From Lactobacillus kefiranofaciens (GTDB lineage Bacteria; Bacillota; Bacilli; Lactobacillales; Lactobacillaceae), in the NCBI RefSeq assembly GCF_900103655.1, contig NZ_FMXC01000006.1, positions 1 through 64,000 on the forward strand: DNA of 64,000 nucleotides. Direction: 5' to 3'. Shown here piece after piece: positions 1-8,837 of the stretch (the stretch's first letter is position 1; every line of letters begins with the position of its first letter). The notes under the pieces were generated by a model. That model saw only the letters and a program-made list of their open reading frames with translations. It was not told the DNA's origin and searched no databases. The translations under genes were made by a program, and so were the position numbers.

Positions 1-212
1 CCAAATTGCGTATCAACCTTGCGAAAGTAAACACCATTGCGTGAATTGCCTGTATTCCAGCCAGCTCTGGCATAAGGATCATAGCCTAAAAACGCAGTCA
101 GTTCAGCTTCCAATAGGTCATTAACTGCTTGCTGGAGTTCTTTGCGCAATAAATCGTTTATTTTGTCTTGATTGAATAGAGCTTGTGCCATATTTTTGGT
201 AAAATCATTCAT
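1..212 (-). CDS. IS256-family transposase, N-terminal part (continues off the left edge)
   Basis: The minus strand is open from an ATG at 212 to the window edge. The 70 visible residues read as the conserved N-terminus of IS256-family (Transposase_mut, DDE) transposases: a short helical start, then LLEAELTAFLGYDPYARAG and a GNSRNG motif before the region leading into the catalytic core. These enzymes move the element by a copy-out circle mechanism. The catalytic Asp/Asp/Glu residues lie outside the window, so integrity cannot be judged. A Shine-Dalgarno-like AAGGAG sits just upstream of the start inside a dyad (213-278). The family call is firm; the particular element is not identified. Confidence 0.85.
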   Translation of the reverse strand, partial: MNDFTKNMAQALFNQDKINDLLRKELQQAVNDLLEAELTAFLGYDPYARAGWNTGNSRNGVYFRKVDTQF

Positions 213-278
213 GAAGGAGTTCTTCTTTCTGTATGTGTTTTTTGTTCAAACCAATCATACGAGAAAGGAACTCCTTTT
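213..278. repeat. Imperfect inverted repeat at the start of the IS256-type transposase
   Basis: The arms at about 213-235 and 256-278 both read roughly AAGGAGTTC, CTTTC, GTATG on opposite strands with one or two gaps. The dyad holds the transposase ribosome-binding site, so it is either part of the element's end or a hairpin that hides the start when transcription enters from outside. Such protection is common in IS elements; here it is inference. The outer tip of the element was not located. Confidence 0.45.
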
Positions 279-380
279 TCTAATATTTTAAGAAATTAAT
301 TTAAGGAATCATTCATCCTTACACAAACTATTTTACGGTCTCTAATATTAAAATAGTTTATTCATTTTTAGTAAAATTTT

Positions 381-397
381 TATAGTCTATAACTATA
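381..397. promoter_or_regulatory. Candidate operator of the XRE regulator
   Basis: TATAGT-CTATA-ACTATA is a perfect 6-bp inverted repeat with a 5-bp spacer, 35 bp upstream of the regulator start and overlapping where a -10 element would lie. XRE/Cro-type dimers usually bind such dyads next to their own promoter, so autoregulation is a reasonable inference. Confidence 0.4.
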
Positions 398-431
398 GGA
401 ATATACATAACTTGAAAGGATCGAATGCTTT

Positions 432-785
432 GTGAATATTAATTTAGGAGAAGAAATTTCTCGTAGAAGACGTGACCAGAAACTTACACAAGAAGATCTG
501 GCTGAATTGAGTGACCTTTCAGTAAACTTTATTTCACGTTTGGAAAGAACCAAAGATCAAAACATTAGTATTCAAAAGCTTGATTCAATTGCTAGAGCTT
601 TGAATACTACCACACCAGATATTATTAACAATGCCTATCGAATTAAAAAGATTAAACCAGAAAATCCTGTCGCTGCTACTCCCATCTTTATTCAAAAGGT
701 TACTAATGAATTAAGAAAATTACCTCCAGATAAAGCTGAACGAGTATGTAAGTCTCTGATCGTTCTCTTAAAAGAAATTAATTAA
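432..785 (+). CDS. XRE-family helix-turn-helix transcriptional regulator
   Basis: A 117-residue protein with a Cro/C1-type HTH over residues 5-60: the pattern GEEISRRRRDQKLTQEDLAE, then the recognition helix region SVNFISRLERTK and the closing IQKLDSIARALN. The roughly 55-residue C-terminal tail has no recognised domain. The start is GTG at 432, preceded by AAAGGA at about 415-420. An ATG at 424 opens a five-codon ORF (MLCEY) overlapping the GTG in another frame. The gene stands alone, with a dyad operator upstream and a terminator downstream. Binding targets are unknown. The family is certain; the role (housekeeping, stress or mobile-element control) is not. Confidence 0.85.
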   Translation: MNINLGEEISRRRRDQKLTQEDLAELSDLSVNFISRLERTKDQNISIQKLDSIARALNTTTPDIINNAYRIKKIKPENPVAATPIFIQKVTNELRKLPPDKAERVCKSLIVLLKEIN

Positions 786-831
786 AAAAGAAGCCGTTAA
801 CTGCTACACGCTGGTTAATGGCTTCTTTTTA
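786..831 (+). terminator. Rho-independent terminator after the XRE gene
   Basis: The stem AAAAGAAGCCGTTAAC (786-801) pairs with GTTAATGGCTTCTTTT (814-829) with one mismatch and ends in a T run. Its symmetry lets it also end the convergent cyclophilin gene. Confidence 0.85.
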
Positions 832-849
832 CTTAATTGATAAAATTTT

Positions 850-1434
850 TTATTCTTCTACATTTATTGAATTTATAATTACGTCGGTGATTGGCCTATC
901 CATCTTGTTTTTCTTGACTTTAGCAATTTCATCAACAACATCCATGCCTGCGATAACTTGACCAAAAACTGTATGTCGCCCATCTAACCATGTTGTTCCA
1001 CCTTGTTTGTATGCATGAATAATTTCTTTAGGATATCCAGCTGGTGCCATTTGTTTGATATAACGCTTGGGCATATTCTTATTTTGAACTATAAAAAACT
1101 GACTTCCATTAGTATTTGGACCAGAGTTAGCCATTGACAAAGCACCACGTATATTGAACAATTTACGGGAAAATTCGTCTTCAAATGGATGCCCCCAGAT
1201 ACTTGTTCCACCTGTACCGTTACCCTGAGGATCACCACCTTGAATCATGAAATCACTAATTACACGATGAAAAATAGTATCATTATAATACCCCTTTTGT
1301 GCTAAGCGAACAAAATTTTCAACAGTCATTGGTGTTTCTTCTGGAAACAATTGAATTTTTATATCACCATGATTAGTTTTAAGGGTAGCTTTAGGACCGG
1401 CTACCTTATCTAGACTTAATTACGGATAGCTCAT
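850..1434 (-). pseudogene. Cyclophilin-type peptidyl-prolyl cis-trans isomerase with a stop at codon 5
   Basis: Cyclophilins catalyse cis-trans isomerisation of X-Pro bonds; this one has no signal peptide and would be cytosolic. The frame from ATG 1434 to 850 is 195 codons, the normal length, and reads MSYP-stop-LSLDKVAGPKATLKTNHGDIKI and on through the cyclophilin core (FHRVISDFMIQGGDP, SGPNTNGSQFFI, WLDGRHTVFGQV). The only visible lesion is TAA at 1420-1422, where a Gln codon is likely ancestral. The rest is intact and could be reached by re-initiation at a later start (ATG 1350), but that protein would lack the first beta strand. It converges on the XRE gene and lies downstream of ppaC, separated by a terminator. 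Confidence 0.8.
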
Positions 1435-1462
1435 TAAATTTCCTCTTTTTATGATAATCTAT

Positions 1463-1500
1463 AAAAATAAAAGGCTGCTCAAAAAGCAACCTTTTATTTT
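1463..1500 (-). terminator. Terminator of ppaC
   Basis: A near-perfect dyad of 16-bp arms (AAAATAAAAGGCTGCT and its complement with one mismatch) around a CAAAA loop, with T-rich flanks on both strands. It separates ppaC from the cyclophilin gene. Confidence 0.85.
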
Positions 1501-1510
1501 AGCTTAATGA

Positions 1511-2446
1511 TTAAGCATTAAATGCATCAGTAAGTGGTGGTACTACTTGCTTTTTACGTGATACAACACCTGGTAATTTAGCTTCTGAATCACTTAATTC
1601 TTTGTTAAATGCTTTTTCAAAGAATGACTTGGTTTCATCGGATCCAACAACTAAAGCTTCTGAATCTGAATCCAGGATATTAGTAATTAAAAGCATAAAC
1701 ATATCGTAGTTATTATCTTGAGCTGATGTTTTCATGGCTTTTAAGAAAGCATCTTTACGTTCCAAAGCTTCTGGTAAGTCAACAACATTGATTTGAGCTA
1801 CACGGACGTTATGACCATTTAATTCAAAGCTCTTAGCATCTAAATCGATCAATTCTTCTTCTGACTTATTACTGATATTAGTACCAGCTTTAAGCATGGC
1901 TAAACCATATTCATTGTAATTCACACCAGCAAGTTTAGCTAAAGCTTTAACCGCCTTCTTATCATCATCAGTAGTAGTTGGTGATTTAAGAAGTAAAGTA
2001 TCTGAAATAATTGCTGAGAGCATTAAACCAGCAAGTTTTTCAGGAATTTCTACACCGAACTCATTAAACATCTTCCAAACGATAGTTGAAGTACACCCTA
2101 CAGGCTCAGCACGATAATACAAAGGATCTGCAGTATTGAAGTTCATAATTCTGTGGTGATCTACCACGTGAGTAACCTTAACTTTGTCAATATCAGAAAC
2201 ACTTTGTTGAGGTTCGTTGTGGTCTACTAACATTACAGCTTTAACTTCAGGAGCAGCTTCCTTAATTACACGAGGAGCTTTAAAGCCAAACTGTTTAAGT
2301 GCATATGCAGTTTCATCATTAGGCTCACCTAAAGCTACAGCTTCAGTATTGTAACCCAATTTGTTTTGCAAGTATGAAAATGCAATTGCAGTACCAATAG
2401 CATCTGTATCAGGATTTTGATGTCCGAAAACAAATTCTTTTTCCAT
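1511..2446 (-). CDS. ppaC: Manganese-dependent inorganic pyrophosphatase (family II)
   Basis: Hydrolyses pyrophosphate to phosphate in the cytoplasm and so pulls biosynthetic reactions forward. It is a DHH-superfamily enzyme: [15 protein letters not shown] at residues 8-22 gives the first metal ligands, followed by VDHN, VVDHH, an [16 protein letters not shown] segment and the C-terminal SRKKQVVPP motif that binds pyrophosphate. At 311 residues it has the usual family length and appears intact. An AGAGG ribosome site precedes the ATG. The LysR gene lies 26 bp upstream on the same strand, so co-transcription is possible. Confidence 0.95.
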   Translation of the reverse strand: MEKEFVFGHQNPDTDAIGTAIAFSYLQNKLGYNTEAVALGEPNDETAYALKQFGFKAPRVIKEAAPEVKAVMLVDHNEPQQSVSDIDKVKVTHVVDHHRIMNFNTADPLYYRAEPVGCTSTIVWKMFNEFGVEIPEKLAGLMLSAIISDTLLLKSPTTTDDDKKAVKALAKLAGVNYNEYGLAMLKAGTNISNKSEEELIDLDAKSFELNGHNVRVAQINVVDLPEALERKDAFLKAMKTSAQDNNYDMFMLLITNILDSDSEALVVGSDETKSFFEKAFNKELSDSEAKLPGVVSRKKQVVPPLTDAFNA

Positions 2447-2472
2447 AGAATAAATTGCCTCTTTTTCTATTT

Positions 2473-3441
2473 TTATTTTACTTCTTCTAATAGTTTACTA
2501 AAGTCCTCGTGCTTAGCCAAGAAATTTTCCCATTCTTTTAGCAGATTTTGCATTCTAGGAATTTCCAATTTACCTTTACGATATACGTAAGAAATATGGA
2601 ATTCCCGTTCCCCTTGTAAATAAACAGGGGTTAAATTGGAATCTTCGATTTCTTTACTATGAGAATCATAGTATGATTGTGTAATAAAAGTATCATAATC
2701 TGTACCCTCTGCCAATTGAATCATTTCCTTGGTAGAAGCGATCTTGACAGGGATATTCAATTCATTCTTTTTACCGAAATATTCCTTCATTAACGGTGTT
2801 AAGTAACAATCATCAGGATAAGCAACCCATTTTCTGTTTAAAAAGCGGGAAACTGGATAGGTTTTTCCTGCTTCAACAGTGTTCTTGTGAGTCAAAATAA
2901 TTAGACGATCAGACCGAATGTTTTGATGGTTATATTGATGACGCAAATTTGTTTCTTCTTTTTTGGTATTGTCTGGCAAATACATAATTGCCAAATCAAT
3001 CAGATTAGTATCTAATCTGCGCCATAATTCTTTACGGTCAAAATAATCGATCGTAAATGTTACATCTGGGTATTTCTTATTGAAGGAGTGTAAAAATTGA
3101 TAAAAAATACTTGTATTAAGAGTATTTAGAATACCGATTGAAATGTGACCTTTATCAGCTTGTGTATATTCTTGAATATCACTTACAACTCCGTTGATAG
3201 TGTTAAGCAATTCAACAGCTGCAGATTCCATTTCTTTACCTGCTTCAGTCAAATATAGCTTCTTACCCATTTGGCCAAACAAAGGAGCACCAATAGCATG
3301 TTCCAATTTTTTAACTTGCTGTGTTAAAGCGGGCTGTGTAATACCTAAGATTTGCGCAGCTTGAGTGTAGTTCATCGTATCAATCAATTGTAAAAAATAA
3401 CGCAAGGATTTGGCCGACAATATCGTATCTGTTTTAGGCAT
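2473..3441 (-). CDS. LysR-family transcriptional regulator
   Basis: A 322-residue LysR regulator. The N-terminal winged HTH covers about residues 10-70 ([19 protein letters not shown], then [22 protein letters not shown]) and is followed by a periplasmic-binding-like effector domain starting near [18 protein letters not shown] prefer ATG 3441 over an upstream TTG at 3462, because the AAAGAAG site is well spaced from 3441 and the HTH begins soon after. It lies just upstream of ppaC on the same strand, with a dyad-rich gap before parC. The effector and targets cannot be told from the sequence; the HTH family is clear. Confidence 0.85.
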   Translation of the reverse strand: MPKTDTILSAKSLRYFLQLIDTMNYTQAAQILGITQPALTQQVKKLEHAIGAPLFGQMGKKLYLTEAGKEMESAAVELLNTINGVVSDIQEYTQADKGHISIGILNTLNTSIFYQFLHSFNKKYPDVTFTIDYFDRKELWRRLDTNLIDLAIMYLPDNTKKEETNLRHQYNHQNIRSDRLIILTHKNTVEAGKTYPVSRFLNRKWVAYPDDCYLTPLMKEYFGKKNELNIPVKIASTKEMIQLAEGTDYDTFITQSYYDSHSKEIEDSNLTPVYLQGEREFHISYVYRKGKLEIPRMQNLLKEWENFLAKHEDFSKLLEEVK

Positions 3442-3476
3442 AATAATTATCTTCTTTCCCAAAATATTATTTCATG

Positions 3477-3545
3477 ATAAGCCGTGTCCCATAACACATT
3501 TTATTATCTATCCAAAAATAGATAGTGTCAAAACATACGGCTTAT
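3477..3545. promoter_or_regulatory. Nested dyads between the LysR gene and parC
   Basis: The outer arms ATAAGCCGT (3477-3485) and ACGGCTTAT (3537-3545) are perfect complements; inside are ATCTAT/ATAGAT and a GTGT-N6-ACAC site. The region is downstream of parC and upstream of the LysR gene, so it can be a parC terminator, a LysR binding region, or both. No strong T run supports a plain terminator. Confidence 0.4.
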
Positions 3546-3590
3546 AAGTAATAATGCGCTATCATAAATTGATTGAAACATTGTCAATCA

Positions 3591-6047
3591 TTAATTAGGG
3601 TTACTAATCGGCCGCCCCAATTGTACATTGATTGGTGTTCCGTCAACTGTTGTATCAATTACAAATGAACCGTTTGAATAACGATCGCCCAGTGGAAATT
3701 CATTAGTTTTGATTTCAATATGACGATCGCTTGAAGTGGTGACTTGTAAAATATGATTTTGAGCATAAAAAGCGAAACCCGCAATTCTATGCGGCTTGGT
3801 TTTAAGCTCACGTAAGACTAATACTCCACGTTTAGCCCTAGATACTTTGTTAACTAATTCCAATTTAAATTGTTTGAAAGCACCTCGTTGCGTAATTAAT
3901 CCAACATGGATTAGATCAACATATTTTTTATCAACGAGTACATAACCAACAATATAATCGTCATCTTTTAAGTTAACGGATTTAACACCGATAGCTTTAG
4001 CACCAGAAGACGGCACTTCGCTGATATTGTATCTAACTGCATATGCACGGTGGGTAAATAGGGTAATTTCTTTCTCAGCAGCTTCTTTAATTAAGTCGAC
4101 GCCTACTACTCTGCTATCTTTGTTCTTTAATCGAATTGCAGTCATCGCACGAGATTTATAAGTTCTAGTTGGTTGCAAATTAGCTAATTCTACTTGTTTA
4201 ATGTAACCATCATTAGTAGCAAGCAAAAAACTTACATTTAAGTCTAATGTACTAAATGTAAAGGCACGAATAATTTGTTCGTCAGTATCTAGGCCAATCT
4301 CTTGAGAAAGATGCTGTCCAGTTTCTTTCCATTTAGCTTCTACCAACTCATGTACTGGTCGATAAATTACATTGCCGCGATTAGTAAACAGATAAAGATT
4401 AGTTAGTGTAGAAAGCGTATTTTCGTAAACCACCGTATCACCATCCGGCAATCCATTATCAGTATCGTCAGTTGATTGATAAGAACGTAAAGATGATCGC
4501 TTTAAGTAACCATCACGACTAATTAAAACACGTACTTGTTCATCAGCAACTAATGCTGTTTCGTCAATTTCGACCTTAGCACTTTCTTCTGAGATTTGAG
4601 TACGACGAGGATTGCTAAATTCTTTTTTGACAGCGGAAAGTTCCTTAATGATTTCTTTTTCCAAAGTCTTGCGATCTGATAAAAGCTTTCGGAACTTTTT
4701 AGCTAACTTATTTAATTTATTTTGTTCAGCAATTAGTTCGTTAACATCGGTGTTAGTTAAACGATATAGTTGTAAAGAAACAATAGCCTCAGCTTGTTTA
4801 GCTGTAAATTTATATTTTGTAGTTAAATTCTTTTTAGCGTCGGTCTTATTCTTAGATGCGCGAATTGTCTTAATTACTTGATCCAGGATATCCATGGCAT
4901 GAATTAATCCTTGAATTATTTCAAGACGTGCTTCAGCTTTGTCTAAGTCAAACTTAGTTCGTTTAGTAACAACCTCTTTTTCATGTTCTAAATAAGAAGA
5001 CAAAATCCGCTTTAATCCAACTTGAACAGGAGTCATATGGTCAATTGCAACCATATTGAAGTTATAGGAGACTTGTAAATCTGTATTTTTAAACAGATAA
5101 TTTAGGATATTTTGTGCGTCGGCATCTTTTTTTAGTTCAACGACTATTGATAAACCATGACGATCAGTTTCGTCACGAACTTCAGCGATTCCATCGATTT
5201 CTTTGTTCAAGCGTATTTCATCGATTTTTTTAACTAAAAGGGCTTTGTTAACGTCAAATGGGATTTCTGTAGCTACAATTTCTTGTCGATGGCCCCGAAT
5301 TTCCTGAATGCTGGTTTTAGCACGTACTTGAATGCGGCCGCGACCAGTTTGGTATGCTTCCTTAATACCCTTTGTGCCCATTACAATGGCACCTGTTGGA
5401 AAGTCTGGCCCCTTAACATATTTCATTAGATCTTCTAATGTGGCATTAGGATGCTTTAATAAATAAATTGTTGCATCAATAACTTCACCTAAGTTATGAG
5501 GTGGAATTTCTGTAGCGTAACCTGATGAAATACCCGTTGAGCCATTTACTAATAAATTAGGAAAACGAGCTGGCAAAACAGTTGGTTCATATTCAGTATC
5601 ATCGAAGTTAAGCACCATGTTGACAGTTTGCTTATCAATATCTTGTAAAAGCATATTAGAAATTTTGCTTAAACGAGATTCTGTATAACGCATAGCGGCT
5701 GGGCCGTCTCCGTCCATTGAGCCATTATTACCATGCATTTCTACAAGCGGTTCACGCATTTTCCAATCTTGTGACAAGTGCACTAAAGCACCATAAATTG
5801 AGCTATCCCCATGTGGGTGAAAATTACCCATGATATTACCGACAGCTTTGGCAGCCTTTTTAAATGGCTTATCATACGTATTACCATCTTGATACATTGC
5901 ATAAAGAATACGCCGCTGAACAGGCTTCAAGCCATCACGAATATCAGGTAAGGCACGCTCTTGAATGATATATTTTGAATATCGCCCAAAACGTTCGCCC
6001 ATTACTTGTTCAAGTGGCATTTCACGAATTCGTTCTTTTGTGGCCAT
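3591..6047 (-). CDS. parC: DNA topoisomerase IV subunit A
   Basis: The breakage-reunion subunit of topoisomerase IV, which decatenates daughter chromosomes with ParE. At 818 residues it is full length. The catalytic Tyr is Y121 in AAMRYTESRL, and the quinolone-determining loop is HPHGDSSIYGALV at residues 77-89. The C-terminal half carries the beta-pinwheel repeats (for example LYLFTNRGNVIYR, FLLATNDGYIKQ). The acidic residue usual four places after the loop Ser is Gly86 here. The start ATG follows an AAGAAGG site, 20 bp after the parE stop, so the two genes form an operon. ParC rather than GyrA is inferred from the parE/plsY neighbourhood. Confidence 0.93.
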   Translation of the reverse strand: MATKERIREMPLEQVMGERFGRYSKYIIQERALPDIRDGLKPVQRRILYAMYQDGNTYDKPFKKAAKAVGNIMGNFHPHGDSSIYGALVHLSQDWKMREPLVEMHGNNGSMDGDGPAAMRYTESRLSKISNMLLQDIDKQTVNMVLNFDDTEYEPTVLPARFPNLLVNGSTGISSGYATEIPPHNLGEVIDATIYLLKHPNATLEDLMKYVKGPDFPTGAIVMGTKGIKEAYQTGRGRIQVRAKTSIQEIRGHRQEIVATEIPFDVNKALLVKKIDEIRLNKEIDGIAEVRDETDRHGLSIVVELKKDADAQNILNYLFKNTDLQVSYNFNMVAIDHMTPVQVGLKRILSSYLEHEKEVVTKRTKFDLDKAEARLEIIQGLIHAMDILDQVIKTIRASKNKTDAKKNLTTKYKFTAKQAEAIVSLQLYRLTNTDVNELIAEQNKLNKLAKKFRKLLSDRKTLEKEIIKELSAVKKEFSNPRRTQISEESAKVEIDETALVADEQVRVLISRDGYLKRSSLRSYQSTDDTDNGLPDGDTVVYENTLSTLTNLYLFTNRGNVIYRPVHELVEAKWKETGQHLSQEIGLDTDEQIIRAFTFSTLDLNVSFLLATNDGYIKQVELANLQPTRTYKSRAMTAIRLKNKDSRVVGVDLIKEAAEKEITLFTHRAYAVRYNISEVPSSGAKAIGVKSVNLKDDDYIVGYVLVDKKYVDLIHVGLITQRGAFKQFKLELVNKVSRAKRGVLVLRELKTKPHRIAGFAFYAQNHILQVTTSSDRHIEIKTNEFPLGDRYSNGSFVIDTTVDGTPINVQLGRPISNPN

Positions 6048-6067
6048 TAATTTTAAAACCTTCTTTA

Positions 6068-8011
6068 TTAATCTTCAGATTCTAGAATTGAGCCATCTTC
6101 GCCCATTCTAAATTTGACATTTTCTTCAATCCACTTTCTTCTTGCAGCTACTTTATCGCCCATTAAGGTGGTAACTCTTCTTTCTGCAAGAGCAGCGTCA
6201 TCAATTTTTACTCTAATTAACATTCTGGAATCAGGATTCATAGTTGTTTGCCAAAGTTGTTCAGCATTCATCTCGCCCAATCCCTTAAAACGTTGTAGAG
6301 AATAGCCGCGACCCATTTTCTTTTCATCCTCAGCTAATTCTTCATCTGTCCAAGCATATTGAATCTTAGCTTTTTTACCGCGCCCTTTTTGTAAGCGATA
6401 TAACGGTGGCAAAGCAATATAGACCTTGCCTTTTTCGACCATTGGACGCATATAGCGATAGAAGAAAGTCAACAGCAAAATTTGAATGTGGGCACCATCA
6501 TCATCCGCATCAGTCATGATAATAACTTTATCATAATTAGAGTCTTCAACATTGAACTCAGCCCCAACACCTGCACCAATCGTATAAATCATGGTATTGA
6601 TTTCTTCGTTTTTAAAAATATCTTGCAATTTTGCTTTTTGAGTATTTAAAACTTTACCACGAAGAGGAAGAATTGCTTGAAAGCGTCTGTCACGACCTTG
6701 CTTAGCAGAACCACCAGCTGAATCCCCTTCGACTAGGAATAATTCATTCTTCTTAGGATTACGAGATTGGGCTGGTGTCAATTTTCCTGAAAGGACTTCT
6801 TTTTTCCGTCTCTTCTTACCGTTTCTGCTTTCATCTCTTGCCTTTTTAGCAGCTTCGCGTGCATCCCTGGCTCGTTGAGCCTTTTTCACTAAATCTTGGG
6901 CTAACTCACCGTTTTCCATCAAGTAATATGACATTTTCTCATAAACAAGAGAATCAACTGCAGAACGTGCTTGTGGTGTACCTAGCTTTCCTTTGGTTTG
7001 ACCTTCGAATTCAAGTAATTCTTCTGGAATCTTAACAGATAAAACAGCACTTAAACCCTCACGATAGTCTGAACCATCAATATTTTTGTCTTTTTTACCA
7101 AGCAATCCCTGCTTTTTGGCATAATCATTAAACGCACGAGTAAAGCCACTACGAGCTCCTGATTCATGAGTACCGCCATCACCAGTACGAACATTATTAA
7201 CAAATGAAACTAAATTTTCGGAATAACCATCACTGTATTGTCCAGCAAATTCAATTTCCATCCCATCTTGCTTCCCTTCAAAATAGAAAACATCGCTAAT
7301 GGTTCCTTTGCCTTCATTAAGATATGATACAAATGATTTGATACCATTATCATATTGAAAAACGTCATGATGATTAGGTTCACGCTCGTCAGTTAAATCA
7401 AATTTCACGCCCTTAAGCAAGAAAGCAGATTCACGAATACGTTCTTGAATTGTCTCATATTTATACTTAGTCGTTGAAAAAATAGTTTCATCCGGCTTAA
7501 AAGTAATTGTTGTACCTGTAGGATCCTTGGTTTTACCTAAGCATTTAAGCGTGCCTACGGGATGCCCACCATCTTTAAATTCTTCTTCGTAAGCCTTACC
7601 ATCACGAACTACACGAACTTTCATATAACTTGAAAGAGCATTAACTACAGAAGAACCTACACCGTGCAGACCACCTGAAGTTTTATAATTTTGCTCAGTA
7701 AACTTACCGCCAGCATGTAATACAGTTAAAATAACCTCAATAGTAGGCTTACCGGACTTATGCATTCCAGTAGGCATACCACGACCAAAGTCTCTTACAG
7801 TCACGCTATTATCTTTATGGATGGTCACATCAATTTCTTTACCGAAGCCAGTCATTGCTTCGTCAACTGAGTTATCAACAATTTCGTAAACTAGTTGATT
7901 AAGTCCATGTATATCAGTTGAACCGATATACATCCCCGGACGTTTACGCACGGCTTCTAGGCCATGCAATATTTGAATTGAAGAATCATCATAAGTATTA
8001 GCTTTTGCCAC
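6068..8011 (-). CDS. parE: DNA topoisomerase IV subunit B
   Basis: The ATPase subunit of topoisomerase IV. The GHKL ATPase motifs are visible: EIVDNSVDEAM, RDFGRGMP and GGLHGVGSSVVNAL. Next come the transducer domain, the TOPRIM motif EGDSAGGSAKQGRDRRFQAI and the Mg-binding DADDDGAHI, ending in the RFKGLGEMNAEQLW segment typical of type IIA B subunits. At 647 residues it is the normal length for ParE and too short for the longer proteobacterial GyrB. Translation starts at GTG 8011 behind a GGGGGA ribosome site. It is divergent from plsY, as in many Firmicutes. Confidence 0.94.
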   Translation of the reverse strand: MAKANTYDDSSIQILHGLEAVRKRPGMYIGSTDIHGLNQLVYEIVDNSVDEAMTGFGKEIDVTIHKDNSVTVRDFGRGMPTGMHKSGKPTIEVILTVLHAGGKFTEQNYKTSGGLHGVGSSVVNALSSYMKVRVVRDGKAYEEEFKDGGHPVGTLKCLGKTKDPTGTTITFKPDETIFSTTKYKYETIQERIRESAFLLKGVKFDLTDEREPNHHDVFQYDNGIKSFVSYLNEGKGTISDVFYFEGKQDGMEIEFAGQYSDGYSENLVSFVNNVRTGDGGTHESGARSGFTRAFNDYAKKQGLLGKKDKNIDGSDYREGLSAVLSVKIPEELLEFEGQTKGKLGTPQARSAVDSLVYEKMSYYLMENGELAQDLVKKAQRARDAREAAKKARDESRNGKKRRKKEVLSGKLTPAQSRNPKKNELFLVEGDSAGGSAKQGRDRRFQAILPLRGKVLNTQKAKLQDIFKNEEINTMIYTIGAGVGAEFNVEDSNYDKVIIMTDADDDGAHIQILLLTFFYRYMRPMVEKGKVYIALPPLYRLQKGRGKKAKIQYAWTDEELAEDEKKMGRGYSLQRFKGLGEMNAEQLWQTTMNPDSRMLIRVKIDDAALAERRVTTLMGDKVAARRKWIEENVKFRMGEDGSILESED

Positions 8012-8107
8012 TAAAAATCCCCCATTTATTCATTTATTCAGCAACTCCCATATATTTAAAAGATAATCTTTGCTAAAATAGCGATAGATTAATAGGAGTT
8101 GTTAAAT

Positions 8108-8743
8108 ATGTTTGCATTAAAAATTGCATCGTTGTTTATTTTAGCATACTTGATTGGATCGTTTCCGACCGGTGTGCTGGTAGGAAAGATTTTCTTTCAC
8201 AAGGATATTAGAAAATACGGATCAGGTAACATTGGTACTACTAATGCCTTTAGAGTATTAGGACCGGTTGCTGGCATAATAGTCTTCTTGATTGATTTCT
8301 TCAAAGGAACATTAGCTACCTTGCTGCCTGTACTCTTTAATCTAGGGTCACATTATCTTTGCTTAGTCTTCGGCTTAGCCGCAATCTTAGGTCATGCCTT
8401 CTCTATCTTCTTAAAATTTAAAGGAGGCAAGGCAGTTGCTACTTCTGCTGGATTCTTACTCGGATATAATGTCCATTTTTTCTTAATCTGTGCGATTATC
8501 TTCTTCCCTATCTTATTTATTACAAGTATGGTCTCACTAACTAGTTTGATCTCAGTAGTTTTAATCTTTATTGCTTCATTTTTCTTCCACGACATTGCCT
8601 TAAGCATTATCAGTGGATTGCTCGTAGTCTTAATCTACTGGAGTCACCGAAGCAATATCGTCCGAATTGAACACCATCAGGAAAATATGGTGCCTTTTGG
8701 ATTAGTCTACTGGTATAAAAAGAAACATACTAAGTCAAACTAA
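8108..8743 (+). CDS. plsY: Glycerol-3-phosphate acyltransferase (acyl-phosphate dependent)
   Basis: A membrane enzyme that transfers the acyl group of acyl-phosphate to glycerol-3-phosphate, the first step of phospholipid synthesis. The 211 residues hold about five hydrophobic segments and the PlsY signatures: YLIGSFPTGVLVGK, IRKYGSGNIGTTNAFRVLG, HAFSIFLKFKGGKAVATSAG, and a C-terminal WSHRSNIVRI. I chose ATG 8108 because AGGAG at 8094-8098 is spaced nine bases from it, whereas a TTG at 8099 abuts the ribosome site. Divergent from parE. Confidence 0.95.
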   Translation: MFALKIASLFILAYLIGSFPTGVLVGKIFFHKDIRKYGSGNIGTTNAFRVLGPVAGIIVFLIDFFKGTLATLLPVLFNLGSHYLCLVFGLAAILGHAFSIFLKFKGGKAVATSAGFLLGYNVHFFLICAIIFFPILFITSMVSLTSLISVVLIFIASFFFHDIALSIISGLLVVLIYWSHRSNIVRIEHHQENMVPFGLVYWYKKKHTKSN

Positions 8744-8750
8744 AATATAA

Positions 8751-8781
8751 AACCAGCAAGTTTGTAACTTGTTGGTTTTTT
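8751..8781 (+). terminator. Terminator after plsY
   Basis: The stem AACCAGCAAGTT (8751-8762) pairs with AACTTGTTGGTT (8766-8777) around a 3-base loop, with a T run. Confidence 0.85.
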
Positions 8782-8837
8782 AGTTACTTAATCATTATAC
8801 TTTTGCAAACAATAGTTCGCAAGTCTAAAGGCGAAAA

